Source: Microbacterium sp. MAH-37
GTDB taxonomy: Bacteria > Actinomycetota > Actinomycetes > Actinomycetales > Microbacteriaceae
Assembly: GCF_009758255.1 (NCBI RefSeq)
Contig: NZ_WSEN01000006.1
Span: 248,001-312,000 of the forward strand
DNA: 64,000 nucleotides
Direction of reading: 5' to 3'
Shown here in pieces: positions 35,555 through 44,441 of the stretch. Positions within the stretch are counted from its first letter, which is position 1. Each line of letters starts with the position of its first letter. The translations under genes and the position numbers were made by a program. Below the pieces are notes generated by a model, which saw only the letters and a program-made list of their open reading frames with translations, was not told the origin of the DNA and searched no databases.

Positions 35555-36393
35555 GGCTCGTCCACCCGCACGCGTGCCGGATGCGAGTACACGTTCATCG
35601 TCCGCTCGCGCAGGAACCCGACCAGGGTCAGACCGCGCTCCTCGGCGAGCTCCGCGGCGAGCGAGGACGGTGCCGACACGGCGGCGAGGATCGGGATGCC
35701 GGCCATCACGGCCTTCTGCGCGAGCTCGAAGCTCGCCCGGCCGGAGACCTGCAGCACCGTGCCGCTCAGCGGCAGCCGGTCGTTCAGCACCGCCCAGCCG
35801 ATCACCTTGTCGACGGCGTTGTGCCGCCCGACGTCCTCGCGGAGCACCAGCATCTCACCGGTCGCGGCGTCGAAGAGCGCGGCGGCGTGCAGCCCGCCGG
35901 TCTTGTCGAATGCCTCCTGCTGCGCGCGCAGCAGATCGGGGAGGGCGGCGAGCGTCTCGGCGTCTACGGCCGCGTCGTCGGATGCCACGTCGTAGCGCGA
36001 CATCGTCGCGATCTGATCGATGCTGGCCTTGCCGCACACCCCGCAGGAGCTCGTCGTGTAGAACGCGCGGGCCTGTTCCCCCGACGGCGGGGTGATCCAG
36101 GGCGCCAGCGCGACGTCGAGCACGTTGTAGGTGTTCTCCGCACCGCCGGTGCCCGGCCCGCCGCAGTGGATCGCCGAGCGGAACTCGGAGCCTTGGGCGA
36201 TGATCCCCTCCGACACGAGGAACCCCGCGGCGAGCTCCACATCGTGCCCAGGGGTGCGCATGGTGACGGCGAGTGGTGCACCGGCGACGCGGATCTCGAG
36301 CGGCTCCTCGACGGCGAGCGTGTCGGCACGACGCCGCGTCCCCGTGTCCAGCGCGACCCTCAGCACCGAGCGTCTCGTGGTGATCCGTCCCAT
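35518..36393 (-). CDS. fdhD: formate dehydrogenase accessory sulfurtransferase FdhD
   Basis: Transfers sulfur to the molybdenum cofactor of formate-dehydrogenase-type enzymes, 291 aa. The catalytic loop CGVC has Cys117 and Cys120. Other motifs are [35 protein letters not shown] and [18 protein letters not shown]. Its likely client is the YdeP/FdhF-like oxidoreductase encoded at 37820-40186, 1.4 kb away and divergently oriented. Confidence 0.95.
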   Translation of the reverse strand: MGRITTRRSVLRVALDTGTRRRADTLAVEEPLEIRVAGAPLAVTMRTPGHDVELAAGFLVSEGIIAQGSEFRSAIHCGGPGTGGAENTYNVLDVALAPWITPPSGEQARAFYTTSSCGVCGKASIDQIATMSRYDVASDDAAVDAETLAALPDLLRAQQEAFDKTGGLHAAALFDAATGEMLVLREDVGRHNAVDKVIGWAVLNDRLPLSGTVLQVSGRASFELAQKAVMAGIPILAAVSAPSSLAAELAEERGLTLVGFLRERTMNVYSHPARVRVDEPHTTSTTTASTR

Positions 36394-36402
36394 CGTCCGA
36401 GG

Positions 36403-37350
36403 CTACCCCTGCGCCGGATCGTCGCCCAGAGCGGCGAGCAGCTCCGCCGACGGCGCGAAGAACGTCGTTCCGGTGAGCGGGGTCGAGAAATCGAGCAGTC
36501 TGTCGTGCAGCCCGGGCGGATCGCCGATGAACATGCGCTCCAGCATCCGCTCCAGCACCCACAGCCGGCGGGTGTACCCGATGAAGTAAGTGCCGTACTC
36601 GCCGTGCGCCGGGCGCGCGAACGGCATGTTGTCCCGCAGGATGTCGTGCTCTCCGTCCTCGTCCTCGATCGTGGCGAGGGTCTTGTGCGCCTTCTGGGCG
36701 TCGGCCGCGGCATCCGGCAGCTCGACGTTGTCGGCCTTGCGCCGACCCATGATCGCCTCCTGCTGCTCGGTGCTCAGCGCCTGCCAGAGCGACAGCGGAT
36801 GCGTGTACTTCTGCACGACCACATAACTGCCACCGCGGTACGCCGGATCCTCGTCGCCGATCAGCGTCGACTCCGGCAGGCCGGGACCGACCGGATTGGC
36901 GGTGCCGTCGATGAAGCCGAGCAGATCGCGGGCGTCGAAGTAGCGGAAGCCGGACACCTCGTCGACGGCGCGGACCGCGTCGCCCAGCTGGTCGAGCAGC
37001 AGGCGCTCGAACTCGACGCACAGGTCGGCGCGGTCGGCGCGGATGTGGAACAGCAGATCGCCCGGCGTGGCGACGGCGGTGTGCTTCTCGCCCCTGATCT
37101 CGCGGAACGGATGCAATTCCGCCGGATGCGGCCGACCGGTCAACTGCGCCCAGATGTCACTGCCGATCCCGACCGTGCAGGACAGCAGCGCCGAGGGATC
37201 GCGGAAACCGACGGTCTTGAGCAGATCGTCGATGCCCGTGACGGCGTCGCGGACGGTGTCCATCGCACCGTCGCCGTCCGTCACGGTGAGCACGAGGAAC
37301 ACCGTCGCCCTGCTCAGCGGTGCATCGATCTGCTGAGGTCCGCCGCTCAT
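36403..37350 (-). CDS. dye-decolorizing (DyP-type) heme peroxidase
   Basis: 315-aa DyP peroxidase of the cytosolic B class: no Tat signal, and the defining GFIDGTANP motif has the catalytic Asp at residue 148. Further family segments are GGSYVVVQKYTHPLSLW, GRRKADNVEL and GTYFIGYTRRLWVLERML. It uses H2O2 to oxidise phenolics or other substrates. Its start overlaps the stop of the DUF488 gene by 4 nt. No encapsulin gene is nearby. Confidence 0.93.
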   Translation of the reverse strand: MSGGPQQIDAPLSRATVFLVLTVTDGDGAMDTVRDAVTGIDDLLKTVGFRDPSALLSCTVGIGSDIWAQLTGRPHPAELHPFREIRGEKHTAVATPGDLLFHIRADRADLCVEFERLLLDQLGDAVRAVDEVSGFRYFDARDLLGFIDGTANPVGPGLPESTLIGDEDPAYRGGSYVVVQKYTHPLSLWQALSTEQQEAIMGRRKADNVELPDAAADAQKAHKTLATIEDEDGEHDILRDNMPFARPAHGEYGTYFIGYTRRLWVLERMLERMFIGDPPGLHDRLLDFSTPLTGTTFFAPSAELLAALGDDPAQG

Positions 37351-37712
37351 GCCTCGGCCCCGTCGAGCACCTGCTGCAGCACGGTCGCCTCACTGATGTC
37401 GTCACGCTTCGAGGCCGTCAGCAGTGTGAGCGTCCCCTCCGCGGCGAGCGCGCGCAGCGATGCCAGCGCCTCCGCGTGCTCCGGGTCGTCGAGCTCGGTG
37501 CGGTAGCGCCTCGCGAACTCCTCGAACTTCGCAGGATCGTGCGCGTACCATTTGCGCAGCTCGGTCGAAGGCGCGACGTCCTTGCACCAGTCGTCGAGCT
37601 CTGCGCGCTCCTTGCTGATCCCGCGGGGCCAGAGCCGATCGACCAGCACCCGCTTGCCGTCCGTGGGTTCCGGGTCGTCGTAGATCCGCCGCACCTGCAC
37701 CTTCACCGTCAT
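37347..37712 (-). CDS. DUF488 family protein
   Basis: 121 aa with VQVRRIYDDPEPTDGKRVLVDRLWPRG and WYAHDPAKFEEFARRYRTEL, hallmarks of the short DUF488/YeaO family. Function unknown. Upstream gene of a two-gene operon with the DyP peroxidase (ATGA overlap), divergent from the YdeP-like gene. Confidence 0.9.
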   Translation of the reverse strand: MTVKVQVRRIYDDPEPTDGKRVLVDRLWPRGISKERAELDDWCKDVAPSTELRKWYAHDPAKFEEFARRYRTELDDPEHAEALASLRALAAEGTLTLLTASKRDDISEATVLQQVLDGAEA

Positions 37713-37819
37713 CGCGCCTCCTCGTCCCCTCCACAGTGTGCCACTCCGTCACGACCTCGGTGCGGCCCTGGGTGCGACGCCGAACCGGGCGTAGGGTCGA
37801 GCGTGACGGAAGGACGGCG

Positions 37820-40186
37820 ATGATGACGGACACGGCACCGGGAGCCCCTGGCGGCGGCGAGCAGAGCAGCGGCACCGCGCTCGGACTGATGCCCGATCGA
37901 CCGCGACAGGGCGGCTTCGGCCCCGCCACCGACCGGTCCTGGTCGAGCTCGCCGTATCGGCATCCGGCCGCGGGCTGGGGGGCCGCGCTCTCGGTGGGCG
38001 AGGTGCTGGTGCGACAGCAGCAGCCGGTGCTGGGCACGAGGGCGATGTTCATCATGAACCACCCCACCCGCGGTTTCGACTGCCCGGGCTGCGCCTGGCC
38101 GGACGACAAGGGCGTACGACTGGACATCTGCGAGAACGGAATCAAGCACGTCACATGGGAGATGACGCGCAAGCGCGTGGATCGCAAGTTCTTCGCCGCG
38201 CACACGGTGACCGAGCTCGCGGAGTGGACCGACTTCGCCCTCGAGGACCAGGGCCGTCTCACCGAGCCCATGGTCTACGACGCCGAGACCGACCGCTACG
38301 TGCCGATCCGGTGGCACGAGGCGTTCGCTCTGATCGGCGCGGAGCTGCGGGCGCTCGAGAGCCCCGACCAGGCGACGTTCTACACCTCAGGACGGCTCAG
38401 CAACGAGGCGTCCTTCCTCTACCAGCTCATGGTGCGCGAGTACGGCACGAACAACCTGCCGGACTGCTCGAACATGTGCCATGAGGCGTCCGGGCGTGCG
38501 CTCACGGCCTCGATCGCGACCGGCAAGGGCACCGCCGACCTGGAGGACTGGGAGCAGTGCGACGCCCTGTTCGTGCTCGGCGTCAACGCCGCGTCCAACG
38601 CCCCTCGCATGCTCACCTCGCTCGCCGAAGCGGTCGACCGCGGAGCGCAGGTCGTGCATGTGAACCCGCTCGTCGAGGCCGCCTCCACCCGCACGATCGT
38701 CCCGCACGAGATCCTCGACATGGCGAGGTTCAAGACCACCGGGACCAGCACCGACAGCCTTCAGGTGCGCCCAGGCGGCGACCTGGCGCTGATCCGCGGG
38801 ATGGCCAAGGTCGTCTTCGAGGTCGCACGCGACGACCCGGGTGTGCTCGACGTCGCCTTCCTCGAGATGTACACGTCCGGACTCGAGGAGTATCGGGCCA
38901 TCGTCGAGGAGACGACCTGGGGCGAACTGGTGGAGCAGTCCGGGCTGACCGAGAGCGACATCCGTCGCGCGGCCGGCATCTATCTCGCATCCGAGCGCAC
39001 GGTGATCAGCTGGTGCCTCGGCGTCAGTCAGCACGAGCACGGCGTCGACACCGTGCGCGAGATCGTGAACCTGCTGATGCTGCGCGGCAACATCGGCCGG
39101 CCGGGCACCGGTCCCTCACCCGTGCGCGGGCACAGCAACGTGCAGGGCAACCGCACCTGCGGCATCAACCACAACCCCACCGAGGCGTTCCTGGAGCGAC
39201 TCGACGAGGTCTGCGGCATCCGCTCGCCGCGCGGGCGCGGACTCGACACGGTGCACACGGTGGCCGCGATGCACGCCGGCGCGGTGAAGGTGTTCGTCGG
39301 CATGGGCGGCAACTTCGTGCGCGCGGCTCCGGACACGCCGTTCACCGCAGCCGGCCTGCGACAGTGCAACCTCACCGTGCACGTGAGCACCAAGCTCAAC
39401 CGGAGCCATCTCGTCCACGGCACGAAGGCGTTGATCCTGCCGTGCCTGGGCCGCACCGAGAAGGATGAGCAGCGCACCGGTGCACAGGGCATCTCCACCG
39501 AGGATGCGATGAGCTCGGTGCAGCTGTCGGTCGGCGCGCGCCGGCCCGCCTCGCCCCAGCTGCTCAGCGAGCCGGCGATCATCGCCGGCATCGCGCGGGC
39601 GACGATGCCCGAGAGCAGCACGCCGTGGGAGGGATACGTCGCGGACTACGACACCATCCGCGACGTGATGGCGCAGGTACTGCCTGGGTTCGAGGGCTTC
39701 AACGAGCTGGTCCGGCAGCCGTACGGATTCCGCATCCCGCAGCCCGCCCGGGAACGAGACTTCCGCACGCCGTCGGGCAAGGCCGAGTTCTCGCACGCGC
39801 CGCTGCCGGACGTCATCCCGGAGGACGCCGACGTGCTTGTCCTGCAGACCATGCGGTCTCACGACCAGTGGAACACCACGATCTACTCGAACGACGACCG
39901 TTATCGCGGGGTCAAGAACATCCGCGAGCTGATCCTGATGAACCGACGCGACATGCGCGCTCGCGGCCTCGCCGAGGGTGCCCTGGTCGACATCGTCTCC
40001 ACCTCGAAGGACGGATCGCAGCGCACAGTGCGCGGCTTCCGGGCGTTGGAGTACGACATGCCGCGCGGCAGTGCCGCCGGGTACATGCCAGAGCTGAACG
40101 TGCTGATCGGCGCGGCCGACTTCAGCGTGCAGAGCGACCAGCCGCTGATGAAGAGCATCCGCGTACGCGTGACGCCGGCCGTCTGA
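37820..40186 (+). CDS. FdhF/YdeP family molybdopterin oxidoreductase
   Basis: 788-aa molybdopterin-dependent oxidoreductase resembling the formate dehydrogenase alpha subunit. The N-terminus has a CPGCAWP motif (Cys88, Cys91) instead of the full four-cysteine [4Fe-4S] set of FdhF, which is typical of the YdeP subgroup. SNMCHEASG (Cys220) lies at the molybdenum end, followed by MLRGNIGRPGTGPSPVRGHSNVQGN and a C-terminal domain with LQTMRSHDQWNTTIYS. The ATG at 37820 has GGAAGG 6 nt upstream. TAGGGT at 37792-37797 is the likely -10. YdeP is linked to acid resistance in E. coli; its reaction is not established. Confidence 0.92.
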   Translation: MMTDTAPGAPGGGEQSSGTALGLMPDRPRQGGFGPATDRSWSSSPYRHPAAGWGAALSVGEVLVRQQQPVLGTRAMFIMNHPTRGFDCPGCAWPDDKGVRLDICENGIKHVTWEMTRKRVDRKFFAAHTVTELAEWTDFALEDQGRLTEPMVYDAETDRYVPIRWHEAFALIGAELRALESPDQATFYTSGRLSNEASFLYQLMVREYGTNNLPDCSNMCHEASGRALTASIATGKGTADLEDWEQCDALFVLGVNAASNAPRMLTSLAEAVDRGAQVVHVNPLVEAASTRTIVPHEILDMARFKTTGTSTDSLQVRPGGDLALIRGMAKVVFEVARDDPGVLDVAFLEMYTSGLEEYRAIVEETTWGELVEQSGLTESDIRRAAGIYLASERTVISWCLGVSQHEHGVDTVREIVNLLMLRGNIGRPGTGPSPVRGHSNVQGNRTCGINHNPTEAFLERLDEVCGIRSPRGRGLDTVHTVAAMHAGAVKVFVGMGGNFVRAAPDTPFTAAGLRQCNLTVHVSTKLNRSHLVHGTKALILPCLGRTEKDEQRTGAQGISTEDAMSSVQLSVGARRPASPQLLSEPAIIAGIARATMPESSTPWEGYVADYDTIRDVMAQVLPGFEGFNELVRQPYGFRIPQPARERDFRTPSGKAEFSHAPLPDVIPEDADVLVLQTMRSHDQWNTTIYSNDDRYRGVKNIRELILMNRRDMRARGLAEGALVDIVSTSKDGSQRTVRGFRALEYDMPRGSAAGYMPELNVLIGAADFSVQSDQPLMKSIRVRVTPAV

Positions 40187-40260
40187 TCTCACCCGTGCGG
40201 AGCATCCGGTTCACCCGCCCGGGTGATCCGCCGCGGCACGCACCGGGCTTGGCTGTGAGC

Positions 40261-41250
40261 ATGACCGAGATCGCAGAACGCTCCCCCGTGACGCCCTCGC
40301 CGGCGACTGCACCCCGAGTGGCCAGGCCGCTCACCATGCTGACGCTGCTCTGGCTGGCCGGCTACGCCATCGCACGGGCCGTGCTCGTGGTCGTGGACCC
40401 TCGGATGCCGCTCTCCGCCGTGGGGTCGGATCTGCTCGTCGTCACGGGGTGGTCGAGCGTCGCGATGCCGATGCTCGCGTTCGCGGCTGTCGCCGTGCAG
40501 GCCGCGGCGGCTCACCGTCCAGCGGCCGTGCTGCGCTGGTCGGCCGTCGTGGCGGGTGCCCTCGCCGCCGCCTCGATGATGGTCTCGGCCGCACTGATCC
40601 TGCTCGACCTCGTCGGCGGCATCCTGCCGGGTCTCGGCGTGGTGTTCTTCCCCCTGGGAACCCTGATCAGGACGGCCTGCGTCGTGGCTGCGGCACTCAC
40701 CGCCGCGCACACCTGGCGGTTCTGGAGCGTGACCAGGCCCGCGAGCGTCGCTCGGCGGCGCCCCGCCCGCACACCCGCGTGGGTGGTCGCGGCAGGCTAC
40801 GCGGCGGTGGCTGCGTGCCTGACCCGCCTGGGTGCGCAGCTGTTCGTGGGCATGGACCGGACGCCGTTCGCCGCGACACCGGCATCCGTCCTGTTCGAGA
40901 TCGGATTCCTTCTCGCCGGCATCCTGCTGCCGCTCGCCCTCGTGCACCGCTGGGGTCGGATCTGGCCCGGCTGGGTGCCGTGGCTGCGCGGGCGCAGGGT
41001 GCCGAGGATGCTGCTCATCAGCTGCGGCGGCATCCTGAGCGTCACGATGATCGCCTATTTCGGCATGATGACCGTGCAGATGGTCGTCGAGCGGATGCAC
41101 GGACGCAACCCCTTCCCGCCTTCGGGCGGCCTGGACCTGCCCGAGGCGTTCTTCTGGGTCTCGGTTCCCGCGTATCTGATCTGGGGCGTCGGCCTCGCGA
41201 TCGGCACGATCAGCTACGCGCGGATCACCGCGCCGGGGCGAACATCCTGA
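40261..41250 (+). CDS. multi-pass membrane protein of unknown function
   Basis: 329 aa with about eight predicted helices (first MLTLLWLAGYAIARAVLVV, last around AYLIWGVGLAIGTISY). Ala/Val/Leu-rich with basic inter-helix loops. I recognise no family. The ATG at 40261 is chosen. TTGGCT 6 nt upstream fits a weak leaderless -10. Separated from the YdeP-like gene by 74 nt on the same strand. Confidence 0.7.
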   Translation: MTEIAERSPVTPSPATAPRVARPLTMLTLLWLAGYAIARAVLVVVDPRMPLSAVGSDLLVVTGWSSVAMPMLAFAAVAVQAAAAHRPAAVLRWSAVVAGALAAASMMVSAALILLDLVGGILPGLGVVFFPLGTLIRTACVVAAALTAAHTWRFWSVTRPASVARRRPARTPAWVVAAGYAAVAACLTRLGAQLFVGMDRTPFAATPASVLFEIGFLLAGILLPLALVHRWGRIWPGWVPWLRGRRVPRMLLISCGGILSVTMIAYFGMMTVQMVVERMHGRNPFPPSGGLDLPEAFFWVSVPAYLIWGVGLAIGTISYARITAPGRTS

Positions 41251-41253
41251 CCG

Positions 41254-41817
41254 TCAGTCCCAGTCGAGATATTCCTCGATGACGACGGCGGTCTCGATCG
41301 GGTGCGTCATCGGGAAGAAGTGGTCGGCGCCCTGGATGCTGGTGATGCTGGCGCGATCGGTGGCCGTCGCCTGCAGGGCGACGCCGTTCGCCGGCGGGGT
41401 GACGACGTCCTCGGTGCCCTGGATGATGAGGATCGGGATGGCGGGGGCGAGCGGGGTCTCGTCCTCCTCGACGCCGAGCAGCAGCAGGCCGTTCACACGA
41501 TCGGTGTGCTCGCCGGCGAAGGCGCGCGCCACGGTGCCACCGGCGCCGTGGCCGCCGATCCAGGCGTCCTCGAGTCCGACGTGGTCCATCACCGCGAGCG
41601 CGTCCTCGACGCGCTCCGCCACGGTGCTGTCCTCGGAGCGGGCGCCCACGCGCAGCACGCGGAAGCCGGCCTCCTCGGCGAGGTAGTGCCCGACCGAGCC
41701 GAGGGCTCCGCCGTCCATGCCGACACCCGGGATGAGGACCAGCGCGACCGGACCGGGGCCCTCGTCGACGTAGGAGACAGAGCGGCCGTCCGCCTCGAAG
41801 ATGCTGTTCTCTGCCAC
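41254..41817 (-). CDS. alpha/beta-hydrolase-fold protein lacking the nucleophilic serine
   Basis: 187 aa with the alpha/beta hydrolase core: oxyanion-strand segment VALVLIPGVGMDG, nucleophile elbow GGHGAGGTVARAFA, late Asp region LIIQGTEDVVTPP and catalytic-His region GADHFFPMTH. The elbow reads G-H-G-A-G where active members have G-H-S-x-G, so the nucleophile is a glycine. It is also short, with no lid domain. It is therefore probably a pseudo-enzyme or binding protein. GTG start with AGGAGGAGC upstream. Confidence 0.82.
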   Translation of the reverse strand: MAENSIFEADGRSVSYVDEGPGPVALVLIPGVGMDGGALGSVGHYLAEEAGFRVLRVGARSEDSTVAERVEDALAVMDHVGLEDAWIGGHGAGGTVARAFAGEHTDRVNGLLLLGVEEDETPLAPAIPILIIQGTEDVVTPPANGVALQATATDRASITSIQGADHFFPMTHPIETAVVIEEYLDWD

Positions 41818-41895
41818 GGGTGCTCCTCCTGGTGCCGTTCGGGATGTGCCTGAACAACCCTACTTGCCTCTGCCGGGTCGTCCCAGGCGGCTCGT

Positions 41896-41939
41896 TAGGC
41901 TGGGAGAGCATGTACCCGATGAAAGCGACAGACTCCTGA
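41896..41939 (+). promoter_or_regulatory. promoter and possible 9-codon leader ORF before the 41936 gene
   Basis: TAGGCT (41896-41901) is followed 8 nt later by ATG starting a nine-codon frame (MYPMKATDS, 41910-41939) whose TGA overlaps a CTG that begins the next reading frame (CTGA). The pattern suggests a leaderless leader peptide coupled to the downstream gene, but a sequencing or annotation quirk of the start is possible. Confidence 0.35.
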
Positions 41940-43093
41940 CTTCCTCCCCGCAGCACGCGCCCGTCGACGATCCCCGAAACGCTCTCGTCCGTTATCTGAC
42001 CAAGGCCTCCGGCTACTACGTCGCCGAGGCCATCGGCCTGTTCGCGGCCAAACTCGCCTCGCTGATGCTCGCGGGCGTCCTCGTCTGGGCGATCTTCATG
42101 GGCTTCGAGGAGATCGAGAACGTCTTCGCCGGAATCATCCTGTGCGCGTTCCTGATCCCGTGCATCATCGCGTGCGTGTGGATCGGGTTGTTCATGTTCA
42201 CCGCCCCGATGCTCGACCGCCTGCGGGCGGCGAAGCTGTTCCGGCGGGTCCGTGGCGGCGACCGGGACGGGAACACCGCACCGGCTCCCCTACCGGCCGA
42301 CGCGCTGCTCTCGAACCGGCGCGCCCAGGGCCTGCTGCTCCAGCGTACGGCGGCCTTCCTGGTGCTCGGCCTGCCCACGGCGGTCTTCATCGGCTACTGT
42401 CTGCTGGCCTACCTGAACGAACTGCAGCAGCTGCTGTTCGGCCCGCCATCGGTCCGGTCCTGGGACTGGCGAGCACCCTCGAACCTCACCCCGCTCGGCG
42501 AGGTGATCTTCACCGACGACAACCTCGGGCTGCTGATCCTCGTGCCGTCGATCTCAGCGATCTTCCTGGTCGCCGGGATCTCGCTCGCGGTCTTCGCCCT
42601 CCCGCTGCTCACCAGGCGCGAGGCCGATGCGATCGACCTGGCGGTCACGGACTCGGGCGTCACCGTGCGCGGCGGGCTGGCGATCGACTGGGATGACATC
42701 GCCGAGATCATGGTCATCCAGGACACGCGAGCCGGCGCGGTGTTCGGTCAGCGTCGGGAACGTGCGATCATCCAGCCGCGCGCCGTGATCAACCTGACCT
42801 ACTTCCCGCATCACTCCCGCACTCGGATCGTGTTCATCCCGCGCGACTTCCCCGGTCTCCTGGCGCGGGCTGGACGATCTCGCAGCCTGCACGCGGACCG
42901 CGCGCTCGACTACGGGTACGCCCTCGCCGATCTCTGGCTGCACGAGCCGGATGACGTCGACGAGGTCTGCGGCGAGCTCACCCGCATCGCCCGCCGCACG
43001 CGCATCACTCTGACCAGGCACGAGCGCGGCACGAACATGAAGGACTACCTGGAGGGCTCACCAGGATGGCTCGGCGGGCTCTTCACCCGTTGA
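41936..43093 (+). CDS. membrane protein of unknown function, probable CTG start
   Basis: About 385 aa with four predicted helices in two pairs (near YVAEAIGLFAAKLASLMLAGVL, AGIILCAFLIPCIIACVWIGL, QRTAAFLVLGLPTAVFIGYCLLA and LLILVPSISAIFLVAGISLAV), then a soluble C-terminal domain resembling a PH-like fold (VRGGLAIDWDDIAEIMVIQD). No ATG, GTG or TTG exists in frame between the promoter and the first helix. The frame enters at LTSSPQHAPVDDPRN, where CTG at 41936 overlaps the leader stop. Function unknown. Confidence 0.68.
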   Translation: MTSSPQHAPVDDPRNALVRYLTKASGYYVAEAIGLFAAKLASLMLAGVLVWAIFMGFEEIENVFAGIILCAFLIPCIIACVWIGLFMFTAPMLDRLRAAKLFRRVRGGDRDGNTAPAPLPADALLSNRRAQGLLLQRTAAFLVLGLPTAVFIGYCLLAYLNELQQLLFGPPSVRSWDWRAPSNLTPLGEVIFTDDNLGLLILVPSISAIFLVAGISLAVFALPLLTRREADAIDLAVTDSGVTVRGGLAIDWDDIAEIMVIQDTRAGAVFGQRRERAIIQPRAVINLTYFPHHSRTRIVFIPRDFPGLLARAGRSRSLHADRALDYGYALADLWLHEPDDVDEVCGELTRIARRTRITLTRHERGTNMKDYLEGSPGWLGGLFTR

Positions 43094-43100
43094 CAGGCGG

Positions 43101-43676
43101 TCAGACGGCGGCCCCCACTGCAGCGCTCCGGGCATCCCAGTCGCGCCGCAGCAGGCCGTAGACCCACGAGTCCGAGACGACGCCGTCGACGATGCAGTCC
43201 TCGCGCAGCGTGCCCTCGTGCACGAAACCGAGCTTCTCGAGCACCCGCGCGGATGCCGGGTTGCGGGTGTCGGCCTCGGACTGGACGCGGTTCAGGTCGA
43301 AGGCGTCGAAGGCCCACCCGAGGAGAGCCTCGGATGCCTCGGTCGCATAGCCGTGGCCCCAGGCCTCCTGCTTCAGGACGTAGCCGAGAGAGGCGCTCCG
43401 GAAGTCCCCGTCCCATTCGCCGAACGTCGCCCAACCGAGGAACACCCCGTCGACCCTGCTCTCGATCGCGACCCGCGCACCGGTGCCCTCCTCCGCCACT
43501 CGGCGGCACTTGTCGAGGAACCGGGCGATGTTCGCCCGATCCGTCCAGGGCGACGAGTCCCAGTAGCGCAGTACCTCGGCGTCGCTCATCAGCGCGAAGA
43601 GCTCTTCGCCGTCGGAATCCGTGAACGGGCGCAGCCGCAGCCGCTCGGTCTCGAGGACGGGGGTGGGAACAGTCAT
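43101..43676 (-). CDS. GNAT N-acetyltransferase (RimJ/RimL-like)
   Basis: 191 aa. LETERLRLRPFTDSDGEELFALMSD opens the typical RimJ/RimL fold, with acetyl-CoA loop QEAWGHGYATEASEALLGWAF and NPASARVLEKLGFVHEG. ATG at 43676 by alignment to the family start. The longer reading to 43781 is rejected. Substrate, a protein N-terminus or small molecule, unknown. Confidence 0.9.
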   Translation of the reverse strand: MTVPTPVLETERLRLRPFTDSDGEELFALMSDAEVLRYWDSSPWTDRANIARFLDKCRRVAEEGTGARVAIESRVDGVFLGWATFGEWDGDFRSASLGYVLKQEAWGHGYATEASEALLGWAFDAFDLNRVQSEADTRNPASARVLEKLGFVHEGTLREDCIVDGVVSDSWVYGLLRRDWDARSAAVGAAV

Positions 43677-43715
43677 CGTGTCATCGTCGCATGATCCCCG
43701 TTCGATCCGCCGGGG

Positions 43716-43746
43716 TACATTACCGAGATCAGGTTGCAATCTGCAA
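43716..43746 (+). promoter_or_regulatory. -10 box and palindrome before the DHFR-like gene
   Basis: TACATT (43716-43721) fits a -10. The palindrome TTGCA-ATC-TGCAA (43734-43746) lies just after the expected transcription start, a position suited to a repressor. No regulator gene is adjacent. Confidence 0.4.
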
Positions 43747-43768
43747 TCACTCACCACCGGAGGCATCG

Positions 43769-44425
43769 ATGTCACGGGCACGCGTCAACAACTTCTCCAT
43801 CTCACTCGACGGCTTCGGCACCGGCGAGGGCCTCACGAGGGAGGCACCCTTCGGGCACGCCGGTGAACGGCTGCACGAGTGGATGTTCGCCACCAGGTTC
43901 TGGCGCACGATGGCGGGCGAGGCCGGCGGCTCCACCGGGGTCGACAACGCCTTCGCCGAGCAGCACGCCACCGGATATGGCGCCGAGATCATGGGCCGCG
44001 GCAAGTTCAGCGCCGATGCCGGCCCGTGGACGGATCTCGGCACCGACGACGAATGGCGAGGCTGGTGGGGGCCGAACCCGCCGTTCCACACTCCCGTCTA
44101 CGTCCTCACCCACCATCCCCGGCCGTCCCTCGAGATGGAGGGCGGCACGGTCTTCCACTTCGTCGACGCGACCCCCGAGGAGGCCCTCGCCCTCGCCCGA
44201 GATGCCGCCGGCGGCCTGGATGTGCGGATCGGCGGTGGAGTGACCATGCTGAGGGACTTCCTGGCAGCCGGGCTCATCGACGTCGCGCACATCGTGCAGG
44301 TGCCGATCCTGCTCGGGCGCGGCGAGCGGCTCTGGGACGGGCTCGAGGCGCTCGAGGAGCGCTACGAGGTCGAATCGGTGTCCTCACCGAGCGGCGTCAC
44401 GCACCTGACATTCACCCTTCGCTGA
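43769..44425 (+). CDS. dihydrofolate-reductase-like (RibD C-terminal domain) protein
   Basis: 218 aa, with NNFSISLDGFGTGEGLTREAPFGHAGERLHEWMF, then EIMGRGKFSADAGPW and the NADPH-side segment DVRIGGGVTMLRDFLAAGLIDVAHIVQVPILLGRGERLWDG of the YyaP/YwjB RibD_C family. RBS GGAGG 6 nt before the ATG. Members are NADPH-dependent reductases of unknown substrate. Precedes the YciI-like gene by 16 nt, so probably an operon. Confidence 0.88.
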   Translation: MSRARVNNFSISLDGFGTGEGLTREAPFGHAGERLHEWMFATRFWRTMAGEAGGSTGVDNAFAEQHATGYGAEIMGRGKFSADAGPWTDLGTDDEWRGWWGPNPPFHTPVYVLTHHPRPSLEMEGGTVFHFVDATPEEALALARDAAGGLDVRIGGGVTMLRDFLAAGLIDVAHIVQVPILLGRGERLWDGLEALEERYEVESVSSPSGVTHLTFTLR

Positions 44426-44441
44426 CGAGAGAGGAACAGCC

